A stretch of 64,000 nucleotides of DNA from an uncultured Methanobrevibacter sp. (GTDB taxonomy: Archaea; Methanobacteriota; Methanobacteria; Methanobacteriales; Methanobacteriaceae), in assembly GCA_900314635.1 (NCBI GenBank), contig OMVY01000004.1:212428-276427 (forward strand), given 5' to 3'. The notes under the pieces are model-generated. The model was not told the origin of the DNA. It saw only the letters and a program-made list of their open reading frames with translations, and did no database searches. Numbering within the stretch: the first letter of the stretch is position 1; the number at the start of each line of letters is the position of its first letter. Positions 1 through 9,074 of this stretch are shown one piece after another. Both the position numbers and the translations under genes were made by a program.

Positions 1-2467
1 CGTTTTCAAATATGGCTCCGTAGTATATCTCCGCTTCAACAAGGTCTTGGAACATGTGGCTTCCGAAAGAGAGTTCCGGCATATATCCCACTTCGCTGTA
101 TGACTCTTCGAGAATCGCATTGAAATGGCTTATATCTGCAAATACAACCGGAATTCCAAGTTCAGGAGATGATGTGCCTATTCTTCCGGGAACCATCAGG
201 ATCGCTGTCTTGTCATTGTTCTTGCAGTAGGCGTTGACATCGCTTATGACCCTTGCAATCATGCTTTTCTGGGCATACGGATATTCATAATACTTGTGAG
301 GGTCCACATAGCAGATGACATCTATCTCGTTCTTTCGTGATATTCCCATGGAAGCCTGCTTGATATGGAAGAAGACATTTTCATCTTCAGGAATTTCAAT
401 CGCCTCATTGCTTGTTGAAACTTGAAGCGGACGGCATTGCAGGAGGTTTATGTTGAATGAATCGTTTGCAGCAACATTAACGGTATACTCTATATCCACA
501 GGATAGTCGTAAGCGTTATCCAATGTATTTAAAATATTATTCATGACTCCTATGAATTCATCGTTGTCAACAAGCCCCTGGCAATTGACAAATGCTATCT
601 CGCGGCGCTGTCCCCGTTCTCTAAACATTCTCTCAGCATTATAGTCATGTTCGATTAAAGCTTTTTTTGCATAGCCTGGAATCAACTCAAGTCCTTCATC
701 AACTGGAATGTCATGAAGGCTCTTTTCTTCCAAGTCGATTACATCCAGATATCTCTGTGAATATTTGTGTCTTTCGGCAATATCCTTCATCATGGTTAAT
801 TTAGGCTTGTCTAGATTGATTATTCTTGGATAGTCTGTTTTTGTCCGGTCTACAGCCTTGGTACCAAGACCCATCACAAGACGCAGCATTCCCTTGCTGT
901 TGTCCATATCAGGCAGCGGAGAATAAGGACTGTATGAAAATCCAACACCTGCGGCTGTAGGGAAGAGATAGTTTCCACAGTATGAACCTGAAACCCTTTG
1001 AACCAGAAGAGCCATCTGCTCGTCGGTATCATCAAGATTGTTTATTTTCCGGTATTCCAATGCGGAAATATTCATAGTGCTTGAATATACTACTTTAACA
1101 GCTTCTTCAAAGGCTTCCAGACGCTCTTCCAGAGTGCCTCTGTTTGCGCAGAATACTGATTCGTATTTTCCAGCAAAAGCATTGCCGAAGCTGTCTTCCA
1201 AGAGACTGCTTGAACGGATGATGATAGGGTTCTGCCCGAAGTAGTCCAGTATGTTTATGAACTGCTTCTTGATTTCTTCGGAGAAGGTTCCGTTCTTAAG
1301 GCCTTCCTCCAGTTCCTTGCCGTATTTATAGTATCCTTCAGGGGTTCTCTGCTGAACCCTTAAATCCCACAGGTCATTTGAAACGATGTATGTATAGAAC
1401 AGGTCTGATCCGATATAGAATGAATCGTCAGGTTCGAAAAAGTCATAGTAAATGTCCGGGCGTTCTCTTTCGATAATTTTTCTTGCAAGCAGCATTCCAC
1501 AGGTCTTTCCTCCAACCAGACCGCTTCCCACTCTGCGATCGTAGATTGTTATGTAATCCTCGAAATTGAAGTACTGCTTGATTTTGGAAAGCATCTTTTC
1601 GTCTTTTGTCATCATCAGCTCGCAGATTCTCTCGCAGTCATCATCTATGTTTCTGCCTTCAGCATATTTCATTCTGACTTTGAGCATGTAGCGCTCCCAG
1701 CTGTCCAGTATCTGTCCGTTTTGATGCTTGTCTGAATCGTTAACTGTTTTATAGAACCTGCTGACCTCGCTTCCTTCCTGAAGGACCTTGATTGAACCTG
1801 TTTGAGGGTTGAATCTATGTCCCAGGAACATGGTGTGGGAGTACCTGTTCCAAACCTTAAGAGGGGAGATATAGAATTCCACATCCGAACTTGAATAAAC
1901 ATTCAAAAACAATTGGGTGGTTTCGCGGATTTTTGCTATTGCATCGAATGAGTGCCTTCCCCTTATGATAGGGAAATATGCAACTGTGTCAAGCTGGAAG
2001 AGGAAGGGGCATGTTACTCGGAAGAAATTTCCCATCATCAAATCTGTCGACCAGACTGCTTGAAGGTCGCTTAAACAGTCAAATACATAAAATGCATCAT
2101 AACCTTCCTTTTCTATGATTCTATGAACTTCCAATGTAAATGTTTCAAATTGATTGTATGGGTTTACCTTGTAGATCTTGATCCCATCCCTTTCAATCAT
2201 GCAGAATTCCTTGTCAGGATTGTCTTTTTCCGCTTCAAGCAGATCGAAATCCTCTTCAGACATTTCTATCAATGGATCATGGTTGGCGAATCTTATGTAT
2301 ATCAGGTTTCTATTGTCTGCTTTTGCTTGTCTTACATAAGGTTTTACAAAATATGAGAATTCGCTTAGATTTGTAACATTCCAAACCACATTGTCCCCTA
2401 GGCGGATGTTGTCTAAAATGTTGTCAAGCCCTGGAATTCCTGATTTAACTCTATCAAAAGCTGCCAT
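1..2467 (-). CDS. KaiC-like / PEP-pyruvate-binding domain protein (PEP synthase-like), 3' end outside window
   Basis: The gene starts at ATG 2467 and runs off the left edge, giving 822 visible codons without a stop. The first ~200 residues begin with GIPGLDNIL and resemble a KaiC/RecA-type fold, but no Walker A loop is visible. From about residue 300 the protein matches the ATP-grasp PEP/pyruvate-binding domain of PEP synthase and pyruvate phosphate dikinase (GLVGGKTCGM, then IIRSSSLLEDSFG and FAGKYESVF). That domain uses ATP to phosphorylate a downstream histidine in true PEP synthases. The phosphohistidine and TIM-barrel parts are not visible here, so a true PEP synthase activity cannot be claimed; it may be a regulatory or stand-alone PPDK_N protein. 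It is transcribed away from the glutamate synthase operon after a 154-base gap. Confidence 0.75.
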   Translation of the reverse strand, partial: MAAFDRVKSGIPGLDNILDNIRLGDNVVWNVTNLSEFSYFVKPYVRQAKADNRNLIYIRFANHDPLIEMSEEDFDLLEAEKDNPDKEFCMIERDGIKIYKVNPYNQFETFTLEVHRIIEKEGYDAFYVFDCLSDLQAVWSTDLMMGNFFRVTCPFLFQLDTVAYFPIIRGRHSFDAIAKIRETTQLFLNVYSSSDVEFYISPLKVWNRYSHTMFLGHRFNPQTGSIKVLQEGSEVSRFYKTVNDSDKHQNGQILDSWERYMLKVRMKYAEGRNIDDDCERICELMMTKDEKMLSKIKQYFNFEDYITIYDRRVGSGLVGGKTCGMLLARKIIERERPDIYYDFFEPDDSFYIGSDLFYTYIVSNDLWDLRVQQRTPEGYYKYGKELEEGLKNGTFSEEIKKQFINILDYFGQNPIIIRSSSLLEDSFGNAFAGKYESVFCANRGTLEERLEAFEEAVKVVYSSTMNISALEYRKINNLDDTDEQMALLVQRVSGSYCGNYLFPTAAGVGFSYSPYSPLPDMDNSKGMLRLVMGLGTKAVDRTKTDYPRIINLDKPKLTMMKDIAERHKYSQRYLDVIDLEEKSLHDIPVDEGLELIPGYAKKALIEHDYNAERMFRERGQRREIAFVNCQGLVDNDEFIGVMNNILNTLDNAYDYPVDIEYTVNVAANDSFNINLLQCRPLQVSTSNEAIEIPEDENVFFHIKQASMGISRKNEIDVICYVDPHKYYEYPYAQKSMIARVISDVNAYCKNNDKTAILMVPGRIGTSSPELGIPVVFADISHFNAILEESYSEVGYMPELSFGSHMFQDLVEAEIYYGAIFEN

Positions 2468-2621
2468 AATGAATTTCTCCTTTTATATTTTTCCTTTTTA
2501 ATTAGGATTCACATTTTTTAAATTTTACTTCTTGCAAATCATTTTCATTTTTAACTAGGATTTAGAAATCATCTAATTAAATTATTTGAAATCATCTTTT
2601 AGCTTGTTTTGAATACGCTGT

Positions 2622-4100
2622 TTACCTTACTATAGGCACTCCTGTTAACTGTGAAGCTTCCATGGTCAATGCAACGAGATCCTGGCGTTCAAGTTTTTGA
2701 ATGTCTGTATTTCCCGCCTGCTGGGTAAGTGATTTCACTTCCTGAGTCATGGCTTCTATGTAATTTGCAACCTGTTCTCCTTTTCTGATAGGATCCAGCC
2801 TTCTTCTAAGCACTCTCTCCTGTGTTGCTATTCCTTTAGGGCAAGTGCCTTCTGAACATGTCTGGCAGACTTTGCATCCTATTGAAATCAAGGCTGATGT
2901 GGCAACATATACAGCATCCGCACCTAAAGCTATTGCCTTTGCAACATCTGCTCCAGACCTTATTCCTCCTGCAGCAACAAGGCTCACTTCACTTCTAAGG
3001 TTTATGTCCTTTAAGGCATCGTCAGCCTTTACAATGGCTTCGATGGTTGGAATTCCTGCATGTTCGGTTACCACTTCAGGTCCTGCGCCTGTTCCTCCCT
3101 GCATTCCATCAACTACGATTATGTCTGCTCCTGCTTTTGCAGCGATTTTGACATCCTGTTCCACTCTTCCTGATGCGAATTTTACAATAATTGGAACTTT
3201 CCAGTCTGTAATCTCCCTCAGCTGGCCGATTTTCATTCCCAGATCTTCAGGTCCTACAATATCCATATGACGGGCAGGACTCAATGCAGAAGTTCCTTCA
3301 GGTATGTTTCTAACTCTAGCTACTTCCGCAGTAACCTTGTGGGAAAGAAGATGTCCTCCCATTCCTGATTTTGCACCTTGTCCTATTTTTATTTCAACAG
3401 CTTCAGCATTGTTCAGATAGCTGGCTGAAACTCCAAAACGGCCTGATGCATACTGAGCTATCAATTTATCTGCATAATGCCTCTCTTCTGGAAGCATTCC
3501 CCCTTCTCCGGTATTTGTTATAGTCCCCACTTTGCTGCTTCCAATTGCCAGAGCTATCTTTGCCTCCTTGCTTATTGCACCAAATGACATTGCGCCGATC
3601 ATTATAGGGGTTTCTATTTCAATTGGATTTTCAGCAAAGCGATCTCCAAGGACTACTGAAGTCTTGCATGGCTCTCTGTAAGAATCAATAGGAGGTCTTG
3701 ACACCTGTGCAGGCAGTATGCTCAAGTCATCGAATGTTGGAATAGGCCTTGTCATTCCACATCCCCTGACCTTGTATGAGCCGGTCTTGCTTTTGCGCTT
3801 GATTTCAAGCATTGTGGCATTTGACCAGACTCCCCTTCCCTCATCTGCAAGAGGCCTGACATATATTGCATGAGTAGGGCACATCTCCTCGCATATCTTG
3901 CACCCTACGCAGTTTTCCTGATGTATTGGCTGAGGCTCGTCATTGATTACCTCATATACATCATGAGGACAGTTTGAATAGCAGCTGTAGCAGTTCTTGC
4001 ATGCTGATTTCTTAGGATTGTCACATAAGTACCAGCAGCAGCCTGGCCTGTCATTGCTCTGCTTGCATATTTCTGATCTTCTCTCGACAGTGAATGTCAT
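2622..4100 (-). CDS. Archaeal-type glutamate synthase, FMN/iron-sulfur synthase domain with N-terminal ferredoxin domain
   Basis: A 492-residue protein that forms the synthase part of a split glutamate synthase (2-oxoglutarate plus ammonia to glutamate). Residues ~35-75 carry two ferredoxin-type clusters (CKNCYSCYSNCP and CVGCKICEEMCP). The remaining ~400 residues are the FMN-binding (alpha/beta)8 GltS domain, with GGMLPEERHY, GGTGAGPE and the cysteine-rich iron-sulfur motif CKVCQTCSEGTCPKG near residue 420. Bacterial enzymes fuse this to amidotransferase and GXGXG domains; here those are separate genes in the same operon (5875-6792 and 5182-5835). Its ATG abuts the stop codon of the upstream FrhB-like gene, which indicates translational coupling. 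Electrons probably come from ferredoxin or F420H2 through the FrhB-like subunit; that is inference. Confidence 0.9.
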   Translation of the reverse strand: MTFTVERRSEICKQSNDRPGCCWYLCDNPKKSACKNCYSCYSNCPHDVYEVINDEPQPIHQENCVGCKICEEMCPTHAIYVRPLADEGRGVWSNATMLEIKRKSKTGSYKVRGCGMTRPIPTFDDLSILPAQVSRPPIDSYREPCKTSVVLGDRFAENPIEIETPIMIGAMSFGAISKEAKIALAIGSSKVGTITNTGEGGMLPEERHYADKLIAQYASGRFGVSASYLNNAEAVEIKIGQGAKSGMGGHLLSHKVTAEVARVRNIPEGTSALSPARHMDIVGPEDLGMKIGQLREITDWKVPIIVKFASGRVEQDVKIAAKAGADIIVVDGMQGGTGAGPEVVTEHAGIPTIEAIVKADDALKDINLRSEVSLVAAGGIRSGADVAKAIALGADAVYVATSALISIGCKVCQTCSEGTCPKGIATQERVLRRRLDPIRKGEQVANYIEAMTQEVKSLTQQAGNTDIQKLERQDLVALTMEASQLTGVPIVR

Positions 4101-5171
4101 TTAATCCACCTCCTCGATATTCTTCAGCGGCTTGAATACCGGACAGACAGAATATTTTGTTCCTCCGGATTTGACGACCTCATCGATGTCGCTAGTTATC
4201 TTTGCATAAGGCTTCCAAGCCAGATGGTCCTCCTTGTCGACAATGAGGGCTTCTGTTGCTATGCCTTCGCTTAACAAATAATCCAGAATAGTTGTGACGA
4301 TGGATCCATCCTGTCCCTGGGTATGTCTTACTGATTTTGCTGTAAATATTTTCCTGTAGTCTCCAATAGCTTTGCTGTTGTCGTTTCTCAAGTTTTCAGG
4401 TATGAATGTTCTTGGACAGACGCTGAAGCATGCATGGCAGTCTTCAACACATTTTCCCTTCATCCGAGGCTTTGTATCGTCAATTATTATGAGATTTTCA
4501 GGGCATGCATATTCGCAGGCTCCGCAGAGCACGCATGCGCCGATATCTATGACATTTGATTTCAAATCCATAAAATCTGACTCGGAGATTTCTTTCATGA
4601 TTGAATCATCAGACTTTTGCCTTTGATAGAGAACAGGCCTTGCGAAAAACTCCCTTTCCTCTATGTTTTCTAGATTCCTTTCGATTTTGCTGGAAGCAAT
4701 CCTCTCAAGCAAGTCAAATTGAGCATCAGAAAAGTCCTTGACTTCAATGAATCCGTTTTTGACAGCTCCTTCAACTATATTTTCACCTTTTTCAGTTCTG
4801 ATTATAAGTGTTGACCATCCATCTTCAGATCCAATAGATCCTATTGAAATGTCTGATGTTTCTGATGTCAGCTCAACACATATGTCGCAGTTTTTTCTGA
4901 TTATTCTTCTAGCTACTGAGAGAGGTATTCTCACTTCATCCTTGTTTTTAAGAAGCAAAAACACGAATCCCTTTTCTATCTGGAATTTTTCAATATCCTC
5001 CATTTTCAAATCATATTCCTTCAAGAGGTTTATAAAGTACTTGTATGAAAAATTCTCCATGCAGAACAAGCCCAGTTTTACTTCAATAGGGCTGTCTGTA
5101 TAATGCTGCAGCTTGGATGCTGCCATGATTTCGCATGGTGTTCCGACCATTGCTATTTTATGTTCGCTCAT
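4101..5171 (-). CDS. FrhB-like F420-binding iron-sulfur subunit of the glutamate synthase operon, domains in permuted order
   Basis: A 356-residue protein when started at ATG 5171, 6 bases inside the longest frame and preceded by GGGGC. Residues ~1-160 match the C-terminal half of FrhB (VGTPCEI, LGLFCMENFSY, NCDICVEL, GSEDGWSTLIIRT). Residues ~205-255 hold two 4Fe-4S motifs (CVLCGACEYACP and CVEDCHACFSVCP). Residues ~270-356 match the N-terminal half of FrhB (GQDGSIVTTILDYLL, WKPYAKI, GGTKYSVCPVFKPLK). In FrhB of Methanothermobacter the order is the reverse, so this chain is a circular permutation with ferredoxin clusters at the new junction. FrhB binds FAD, F420 and an iron-sulfur cluster, so the likely role is passing electrons between F420H2 or ferredoxin and the GltS domain encoded next. 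Confidence 0.8.
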   Translation of the reverse strand: MSEHKIAMVGTPCEIMAASKLQHYTDSPIEVKLGLFCMENFSYKYFINLLKEYDLKMEDIEKFQIEKGFVFLLLKNKDEVRIPLSVARRIIRKNCDICVELTSETSDISIGSIGSEDGWSTLIIRTEKGENIVEGAVKNGFIEVKDFSDAQFDLLERIASSKIERNLENIEEREFFARPVLYQRQKSDDSIMKEISESDFMDLKSNVIDIGACVLCGACEYACPENLIIIDDTKPRMKGKCVEDCHACFSVCPRTFIPENLRNDNSKAIGDYRKIFTAKSVRHTQGQDGSIVTTILDYLLSEGIATEALIVDKEDHLAWKPYAKITSDIDEVVKSGGTKYSVCPVFKPLKNIEEVD

Positions 5172-5181
5172 TTTCAAGCCC

Positions 5182-5835
5182 CTATTGTATATTCACTATT
5201 TTTTTAAAATTTGCATAATCCTCATCGCTTAACTGGAAGCCGTATTTGCTCAATACCTCTTCAAGTTCTTTTTCCTCTTCAGGAGTGGTTTTTGCTATGG
5301 TTGCGTTTTTTCCAAGGCTTTTAACGCTTCCAAGAACATATATGGTTCCCCTCATGATGGACTCCCCTGCATCATCAGTTACATCGCCGAGTATGATCAG
5401 TCTTCCACCCATCATAAGCAGCCCTGTCATGTATCCGCTGTTTCCGCCTATGATTACGGTTCCGCCTTTCATGATTTCTCCGGTTCTTGAACCTGTGCCT
5501 CCTTTCACTATCACGGTTCCGCCGTAGATTCCCTGGCCTGCGCCGTCTCCAGCTGTGCCTTCAATGATCAATTCCCCATTTGTCATATTGTCTCCAGCAA
5601 ACCAGCCGGCATTTCCATTGATGTGTATTTTAGCTCCATTTACCATTGTTCCTACAAAATAGCCTGCAGAGCCGTTGATTTCTATTTCAACATCTTCAGA
5701 TAATCCTGCACATATGTTGTGACGGGATTCCGGATTGTTGATGATGATTTTATCATGATTTGGAGCCTGTTCCTTTATGGTGCGGTTCAATTCCTTTTCA
5801 CCCAGATCCTTTGCATTGATAATGTATTCGCTCAT
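5182..5835 (-). CDS. Glutamate synthase GXGXG (beta-helix) domain subunit
   Basis: 217 residues. The centre (~50-180) is a run of glycine-rich turns (GSAGYFVGTMVNGAKI, GNAGWFAGDNMTNGEL, GTAGDGAGQGIYGG, GNSGYMTGLLMMGG), which is the right-handed beta-helix GXGXG domain found at the C-terminus of bacterial glutamate synthase and in formylmethanofuran dehydrogenase subunit C. In glutamate synthase this domain is structural and helps position the other domains and the ammonia tunnel. It lies between the amidotransferase gene (39 bases upstream) and the FrhB-like gene in a four-gene minus-strand operon. The context makes glutamate synthase much more likely than an FwdC role. Confidence 0.88.
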   Translation of the reverse strand: MSEYIINAKDLGEKELNRTIKEQAPNHDKIIINNPESRHNICAGLSEDVEIEINGSAGYFVGTMVNGAKIHINGNAGWFAGDNMTNGELIIEGTAGDGAGQGIYGGTVIVKGGTGSRTGEIMKGGTVIIGGNSGYMTGLLMMGGRLIILGDVTDDAGESIMRGTIYVLGSVKSLGKNATIAKTTPEEEKELEEVLSKYGFQLSDEDYANFKKIVNIQ

Positions 5836-5874
5836 AGATAAAACTCCTTTTTAAAGTATTTCTTAAAAATCCTC

Positions 5875-6792
5875 CTAGATAGTGTAAGCTCTTGTTTCTC
5901 CTGGAGCTATCTGCTCTATCCTGTCGGAATCGGTTACATTATGCAATGCCATCTCCTCTGAAGCTATTGCAAATATCTCATCTGTTTCCACCATCACGCC
6001 AGGTCTGAGTCCCAGCTTGTCCTTTGCAATTCCTATTCCATCAGGTGTTCCAACCAGAATTGAAAAAGGGCCGTCCAAGTCTATTACCGCCTGGTCGAGA
6101 GCTTCTTCAAGCTTATAACCTTGATCGAGCTTGTCTGCCATGTAGTGAACAATGCACTCCGTGTCATTGAATGTTTCGAATTCATGTCCTTTTCTCTCCA
6201 GAGGGTCTCTTATTTTCCAGTAGTTTGTTATCTGTCCATTATGCACTACTGTAATGTCTGGTATGATGTAGCTTTGATATGGATGTGCATGGTATCGGTC
6301 GACTCCGCTTTCAGTTGCAAAACGGGTATGTCCTATTCCATGGGTTCCGACACGGTTTTTCACATTGAATCTTTCTGCAATGTCTTTGACTTTTCCGATA
6401 TCCTTTATCATTTCGAATGAATGTGACCCGTTTATCACTTGAATCCCTTTCAATTCATCCAATTCGCTAATCAGTGGTTTTAAAAGAGAGAACCTGTCCA
6501 ATGAAATCTTGCATTTGTATACATCGCTGTCTCCTACTGATTCGATTAGCTCCTCTTCGAATATAGGGCTTATCTGATTCAAATAGGATTTTAAATTGTC
6601 GAGTGTGCCTCGTCTTCTATTCACTTCGATGTTTAACTGATAGAAGTTTTCAGGAAAATTAAGTCCGCCGTAGATGGCATATCCTGCTGAATCAGGTCCC
6701 CTGTGCTGTAGTGACTCGAGCATTGAAGTCAATGCCTCTCCGACCTGGTGGGGTTTTCTGTCCTTGTATATCACACCTGCTATTCCACACAT
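5875..6792 (-). CDS. Glutamate synthase amidotransferase subunit (class II glutamine amidotransferase)
   Basis: 305 residues, first gene of the glutamate synthase operon. The start MCGIAGVIY gives the catalytic Cys2 exposed after methionine removal, as in all Ntn-type class II amidotransferases. LQHRGPDSAGYAIYGG and GIGHTRFATESGV contain the usual substrate-loop arginines, and VVHNGQITNYWKIR is the conserved Asn-Gly oxyanion region. It hydrolyses glutamine and supplies ammonia to the GltS domain at 2622-4100. The closest alternative would be a PurF or AsnB-like enzyme, but no phosphoribosyl or synthetase domain follows and the neighbours fit glutamate synthase. No GGAA-N6-TTCC operator is visible upstream, unlike glnA. 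Confidence 0.9.
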   Translation of the reverse strand: MCGIAGVIYKDRKPHQVGEALTSMLESLQHRGPDSAGYAIYGGLNFPENFYQLNIEVNRRRGTLDNLKSYLNQISPIFEEELIESVGDSDVYKCKISLDRFSLLKPLISELDELKGIQVINGSHSFEMIKDIGKVKDIAERFNVKNRVGTHGIGHTRFATESGVDRYHAHPYQSYIIPDITVVHNGQITNYWKIRDPLERKGHEFETFNDTECIVHYMADKLDQGYKLEEALDQAVIDLDGPFSILVGTPDGIGIAKDKLGLRPGVMVETDEIFAIASEEMALHNVTDSDRIEQIAPGETRAYTI

Positions 6793-7217
6793 TTTCTTAC
6801 CTCCAATAATAGGTGAATATACATATTTTAAGTTAATTAGAACAGTTCAATCAAATATCAATATGATCAATTTTCATTACTAGTCCAAATTTACATATGC
6901 CTTAAATAAAATGATAATTTTGATTATGCAAATGCTGAATTGATTCTGTTTTCAGCTTTTTTAGATTTTTTAATCCTTTTTCACCATATAACGATTTAAA
7001 TTAGTTATCATATGCCTGTAAAAACAATTACAATATGCCTGGAATAATGATATTCTTAAGTCTTGATATTAAATGATTCTTCTATTCTAAAATCATTAAC
7101 TTGATTATACATATATTCCTCATGTTTTTTTTTAAAAAAAAATAATTTTGCCAAGTATCGAAAATTGGCAGCCAATTGATATGATTGGCCGCCAATAGAT
7201 CAAGGAATGATTAAAAG
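6793..7217. other. Intergenic region between glnA and the glutamate synthase operon
   Basis: 425 bases of AT-rich DNA between two minus-strand transcription units. It holds the twin TTGGC palindromes described separately at 7164-7196 and a mixed T/A run at about 7125-7147 that could end the glnA transcript. AT-rich stretches around 6905-6990 could hold the promoter of the glutamate synthase operon, but no clear TATA box stands out. No gene was recognised. Confidence 0.5.
7164..7196. promoter_or_regulatory. Two 13-bp palindromes 20 bp apart, downstream of glnA
   Basis: ATTGGCAGCCAAT (7164-7176) and ATTGGCCGCCAAT (7184-7196) are near-identical palindromes of the form TTGGC-N-GCCAA. Their starts are exactly 20 bp apart, about two helical turns. 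They lie just after the glnA stop codon and about 370 bases before the glutamate synthase operon. They could be a double operator or, on the minus strand, two small hairpins before a T-rich stretch that help end the glnA transcript. The regular spacing favours protein binding, but this is inference. Confidence 0.45.
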
Positions 7218-8555
7218 TTATACGTTCAGGTACTCATCTCTTTCATAATCGAATACTTGTATCCTGTATGCATCCCATTCAGCTCTTTTGATATTGTAGA
7301 ACTGATTGTATGCCTTTTCTCCAAGGGCATTCTTGATGACATCGTCTTTTTCAAGTGAGTGGTATGCCTCCCACAAGCTTGTAGGCAGGGTTTCAATTCC
7401 CTTCTCGGCAATCTCATCATCAGTGTATGCAAACAGGTTTTCTTCTGTTGGTTCTCCAGGGTCGATCTTGTTGTCCATTCCGTCCAGTCCTGCTTCAAGC
7501 AATACGGCAAATGCAAGGTACGGATTGCATGAAGGGTCGGCTGACCTGCACTCTATTCTGGTACCTAATCCTCTTGATGCAGGAATCCTGAGAAGTGTTG
7601 ATCTGTTTTTAAATCCATATGCAATGTAGCATGGTGCTTCATAACCTGGAACTAAACGTTTGTAGGAATTGACAGTTGGTGAGAGAATAGCTGATAAAGC
7701 TTTTGCATGTTTCAGTAATCCTCCAATGAAATATAATGCCTCCTGTGATATCTGCTTTTCAGTATCAGGGTCATAGAAAATGTTCTTTCCATCTTTGAAA
7801 AGGCTTTGGTTGCAGTGCATTCCGCTTCCGTTGATTCCAAGGAAAGGCTTAGGCATGAATGTTGCTTTGTAGCCTAATTGGTGGACGGTAGCTTTTACAG
7901 CTTCTTTGAATGTTATTACAGCATCAGCAGTCTTTAAAGCATCAGCATATTTGAAGTCGACTTCGTGCTGTCCATGAGCCACTTCGTGGTGGCTGACTTC
8001 AACATCGAAATCCAGCTTCTCCAGACCCAGTACGATTTCCCTTCTGATATCGGTACCCTGGTCCAATGGTTCGACATCAAAGTATTCGGCATCGTCTGCA
8101 GGAATGTAATTTCCATTCTCGTCTTCTTTTATGATGAAGAATTCAGGTTCCGGACCCATATTGAACTGGTATCCTCTTTTCTCCGCTTTTTGCAGTGATT
8201 TTTTTAGCACTCCTCTAGGGTCTCCCTCATATGGGTCTCCTTCTGTTGTGAAGATATCGCATATGAATCTGCATGTACCTAATGCTTCAGGCCTCCATGG
8301 AATTGTAGAGAAAGTGTTGATATCAGGTTTTGCAAGCAAGTCGCTGTCATTGATTGAAGCCAGTCCTGCAATGGATGATCCGTCGAATAATAATCCATCT
8401 TCAATAATGTCTTCAACATCATTTGCTGTTTTAAGTGGTACAGCCATGTTTTTTGGCAGTCCGTTTATGTCGGAAAACTGCAGTTTTAAAAATTTAATGT
8501 CATTTGTTTCGATTGTCTTGATTATCTGGTCTATTTTATTGTCTTTTGCTGACAC
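7218..8555 (-). CDS. glnA: Glutamine synthetase, type I
   Basis: 445 residues when started at GTG 8555. The longer frame starts at GTG 8564, but that codon overlaps the ribosome binding site AGGAG, which sits at proper distance from 8555. The enzyme makes glutamine from glutamate, ammonia and ATP. Visible family features are [11 protein letters not shown] near the start, GPEPEFFI (metal-binding glutamate), [26 protein letters not shown] and [20 protein letters not shown] near residue 340. The adenylylation site motif of enterobacterial enzymes is not evident, as expected for archaeal GSI. It pairs with the glutamate synthase operon downstream as the GS-GOGAT route, and two NrpR-like operators upstream suggest nitrogen control. 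Confidence 0.96.
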   Translation of the reverse strand: MSAKDNKIDQIIKTIETNDIKFLKLQFSDINGLPKNMAVPLKTANDVEDIIEDGLLFDGSSIAGLASINDSDLLAKPDINTFSTIPWRPEALGTCRFICDIFTTEGDPYEGDPRGVLKKSLQKAEKRGYQFNMGPEPEFFIIKEDENGNYIPADDAEYFDVEPLDQGTDIRREIVLGLEKLDFDVEVSHHEVAHGQHEVDFKYADALKTADAVITFKEAVKATVHQLGYKATFMPKPFLGINGSGMHCNQSLFKDGKNIFYDPDTEKQISQEALYFIGGLLKHAKALSAILSPTVNSYKRLVPGYEAPCYIAYGFKNRSTLLRIPASRGLGTRIECRSADPSCNPYLAFAVLLEAGLDGMDNKIDPGEPTEENLFAYTDDEIAEKGIETLPTSLWEAYHSLEKDDVIKNALGEKAYNQFYNIKRAEWDAYRIQVFDYERDEYLNV

Positions 8556-8602
8556 TTTAATCACTCCTATAGAAATTTCCTAGATGAATCCATTATATTG
8601 GA

Positions 8603-8623
8603 GGAAGGAAAAAATTTCCTTCC
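8603..8623. promoter_or_regulatory. glnA: GGAA/TTCC palindrome upstream of glnA, probable NrpR operator 1
   Basis: GGAAGGAAAAAATTTCCTTCC is a 21-base near-perfect palindrome about 48 bases upstream of the glnA start. NrpR of methanogens represses nitrogen genes at GGAA-N6-TTCC. In this copy the half-site spacings are 5, 9 or 13 rather than 6, so it may be a weaker or auxiliary site. Its pairing with the next palindrome resembles the double operator known before glnA in Methanococcus. Confidence 0.65.
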
Positions 8624-8645
8624 TATAATAATGTCATACATTGTC

Positions 8646-8663
8646 GGAAGGAAACTTCCTTCC
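8646..8663. promoter_or_regulatory. glnA: GGAA-N6-TTCC palindrome upstream of glnA, probable NrpR operator 2
   Basis: GGAAGGAAACTTCCTTCC contains two overlapping copies of the exact NrpR consensus GGAA-N6-TTCC. It lies 91 bases before the glnA start and 43 bp (about four helical turns) from operator 1. The tandem arrangement suggests cooperative binding and nitrogen-dependent repression of glnA. Confidence 0.75.
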
Positions 8664-9074
8664 TACTAATAAATTTGACTTGGTCATATTTAAATGTTTT
8701 GAACAAAATTGAAAAAATCAAGTAGAATTATTATGATTTTAAATGAATTGTTAAATTAGTTGAATAATTTTTTACATATGTGAAAAATATGAATTTGCAG
8801 AGATTTCCAGCATATAAAAGTATTTTCAAAAAAAGGGATTTATCATATCTGAGCTTAAAGAGTTTTTGCCGGAAGGATTTTTTTAGAAAATGAATTAAAA
8901 ATAATTTTTTCAAATACTTGAAAATATATAAAAGGTTTTAAATATAATCTTGAATAATATATTTAATGTATATTTAATTATTGGAAAAACTCAAAATCTT
9001 ATAATTAATAATAAAAAATTTAGTAAAATTCTTAATATTATCTAATAAATCATTAAAATTCAATTTGTGATAAC

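Larger units (their letters stand above)
8565..9074. other. Divergent promoter region between glnA and atwA
   Basis: 510 bases. The glnA-proximal 100 bases hold the two GGAA/TTCC palindromes listed separately. The rest is more than 75 percent A+T and contains several TATA-like strings near atwA (for example around 8925-8965). No convincing coding frame was found. Confidence 0.5.

Noticed and set aside
2845..3270. 141-codon plus-strand frame inside the glutamate synthase gene
   Set aside because: It is antisense to the strongly conserved FMN domain and its product has no family features; it is a shadow of that gene.
5182..5835. Formylmethanofuran dehydrogenase subunit C
   Set aside because: The GXGXG fold is shared, but the neighbours are amidotransferase and synthase genes of glutamate synthase.
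8731..8913. 60-codon minus-strand frame upstream of glnA
   Set aside because: Poor ribosome binding site and random Lys/Phe/Leu composition in AT-rich promoter DNA.
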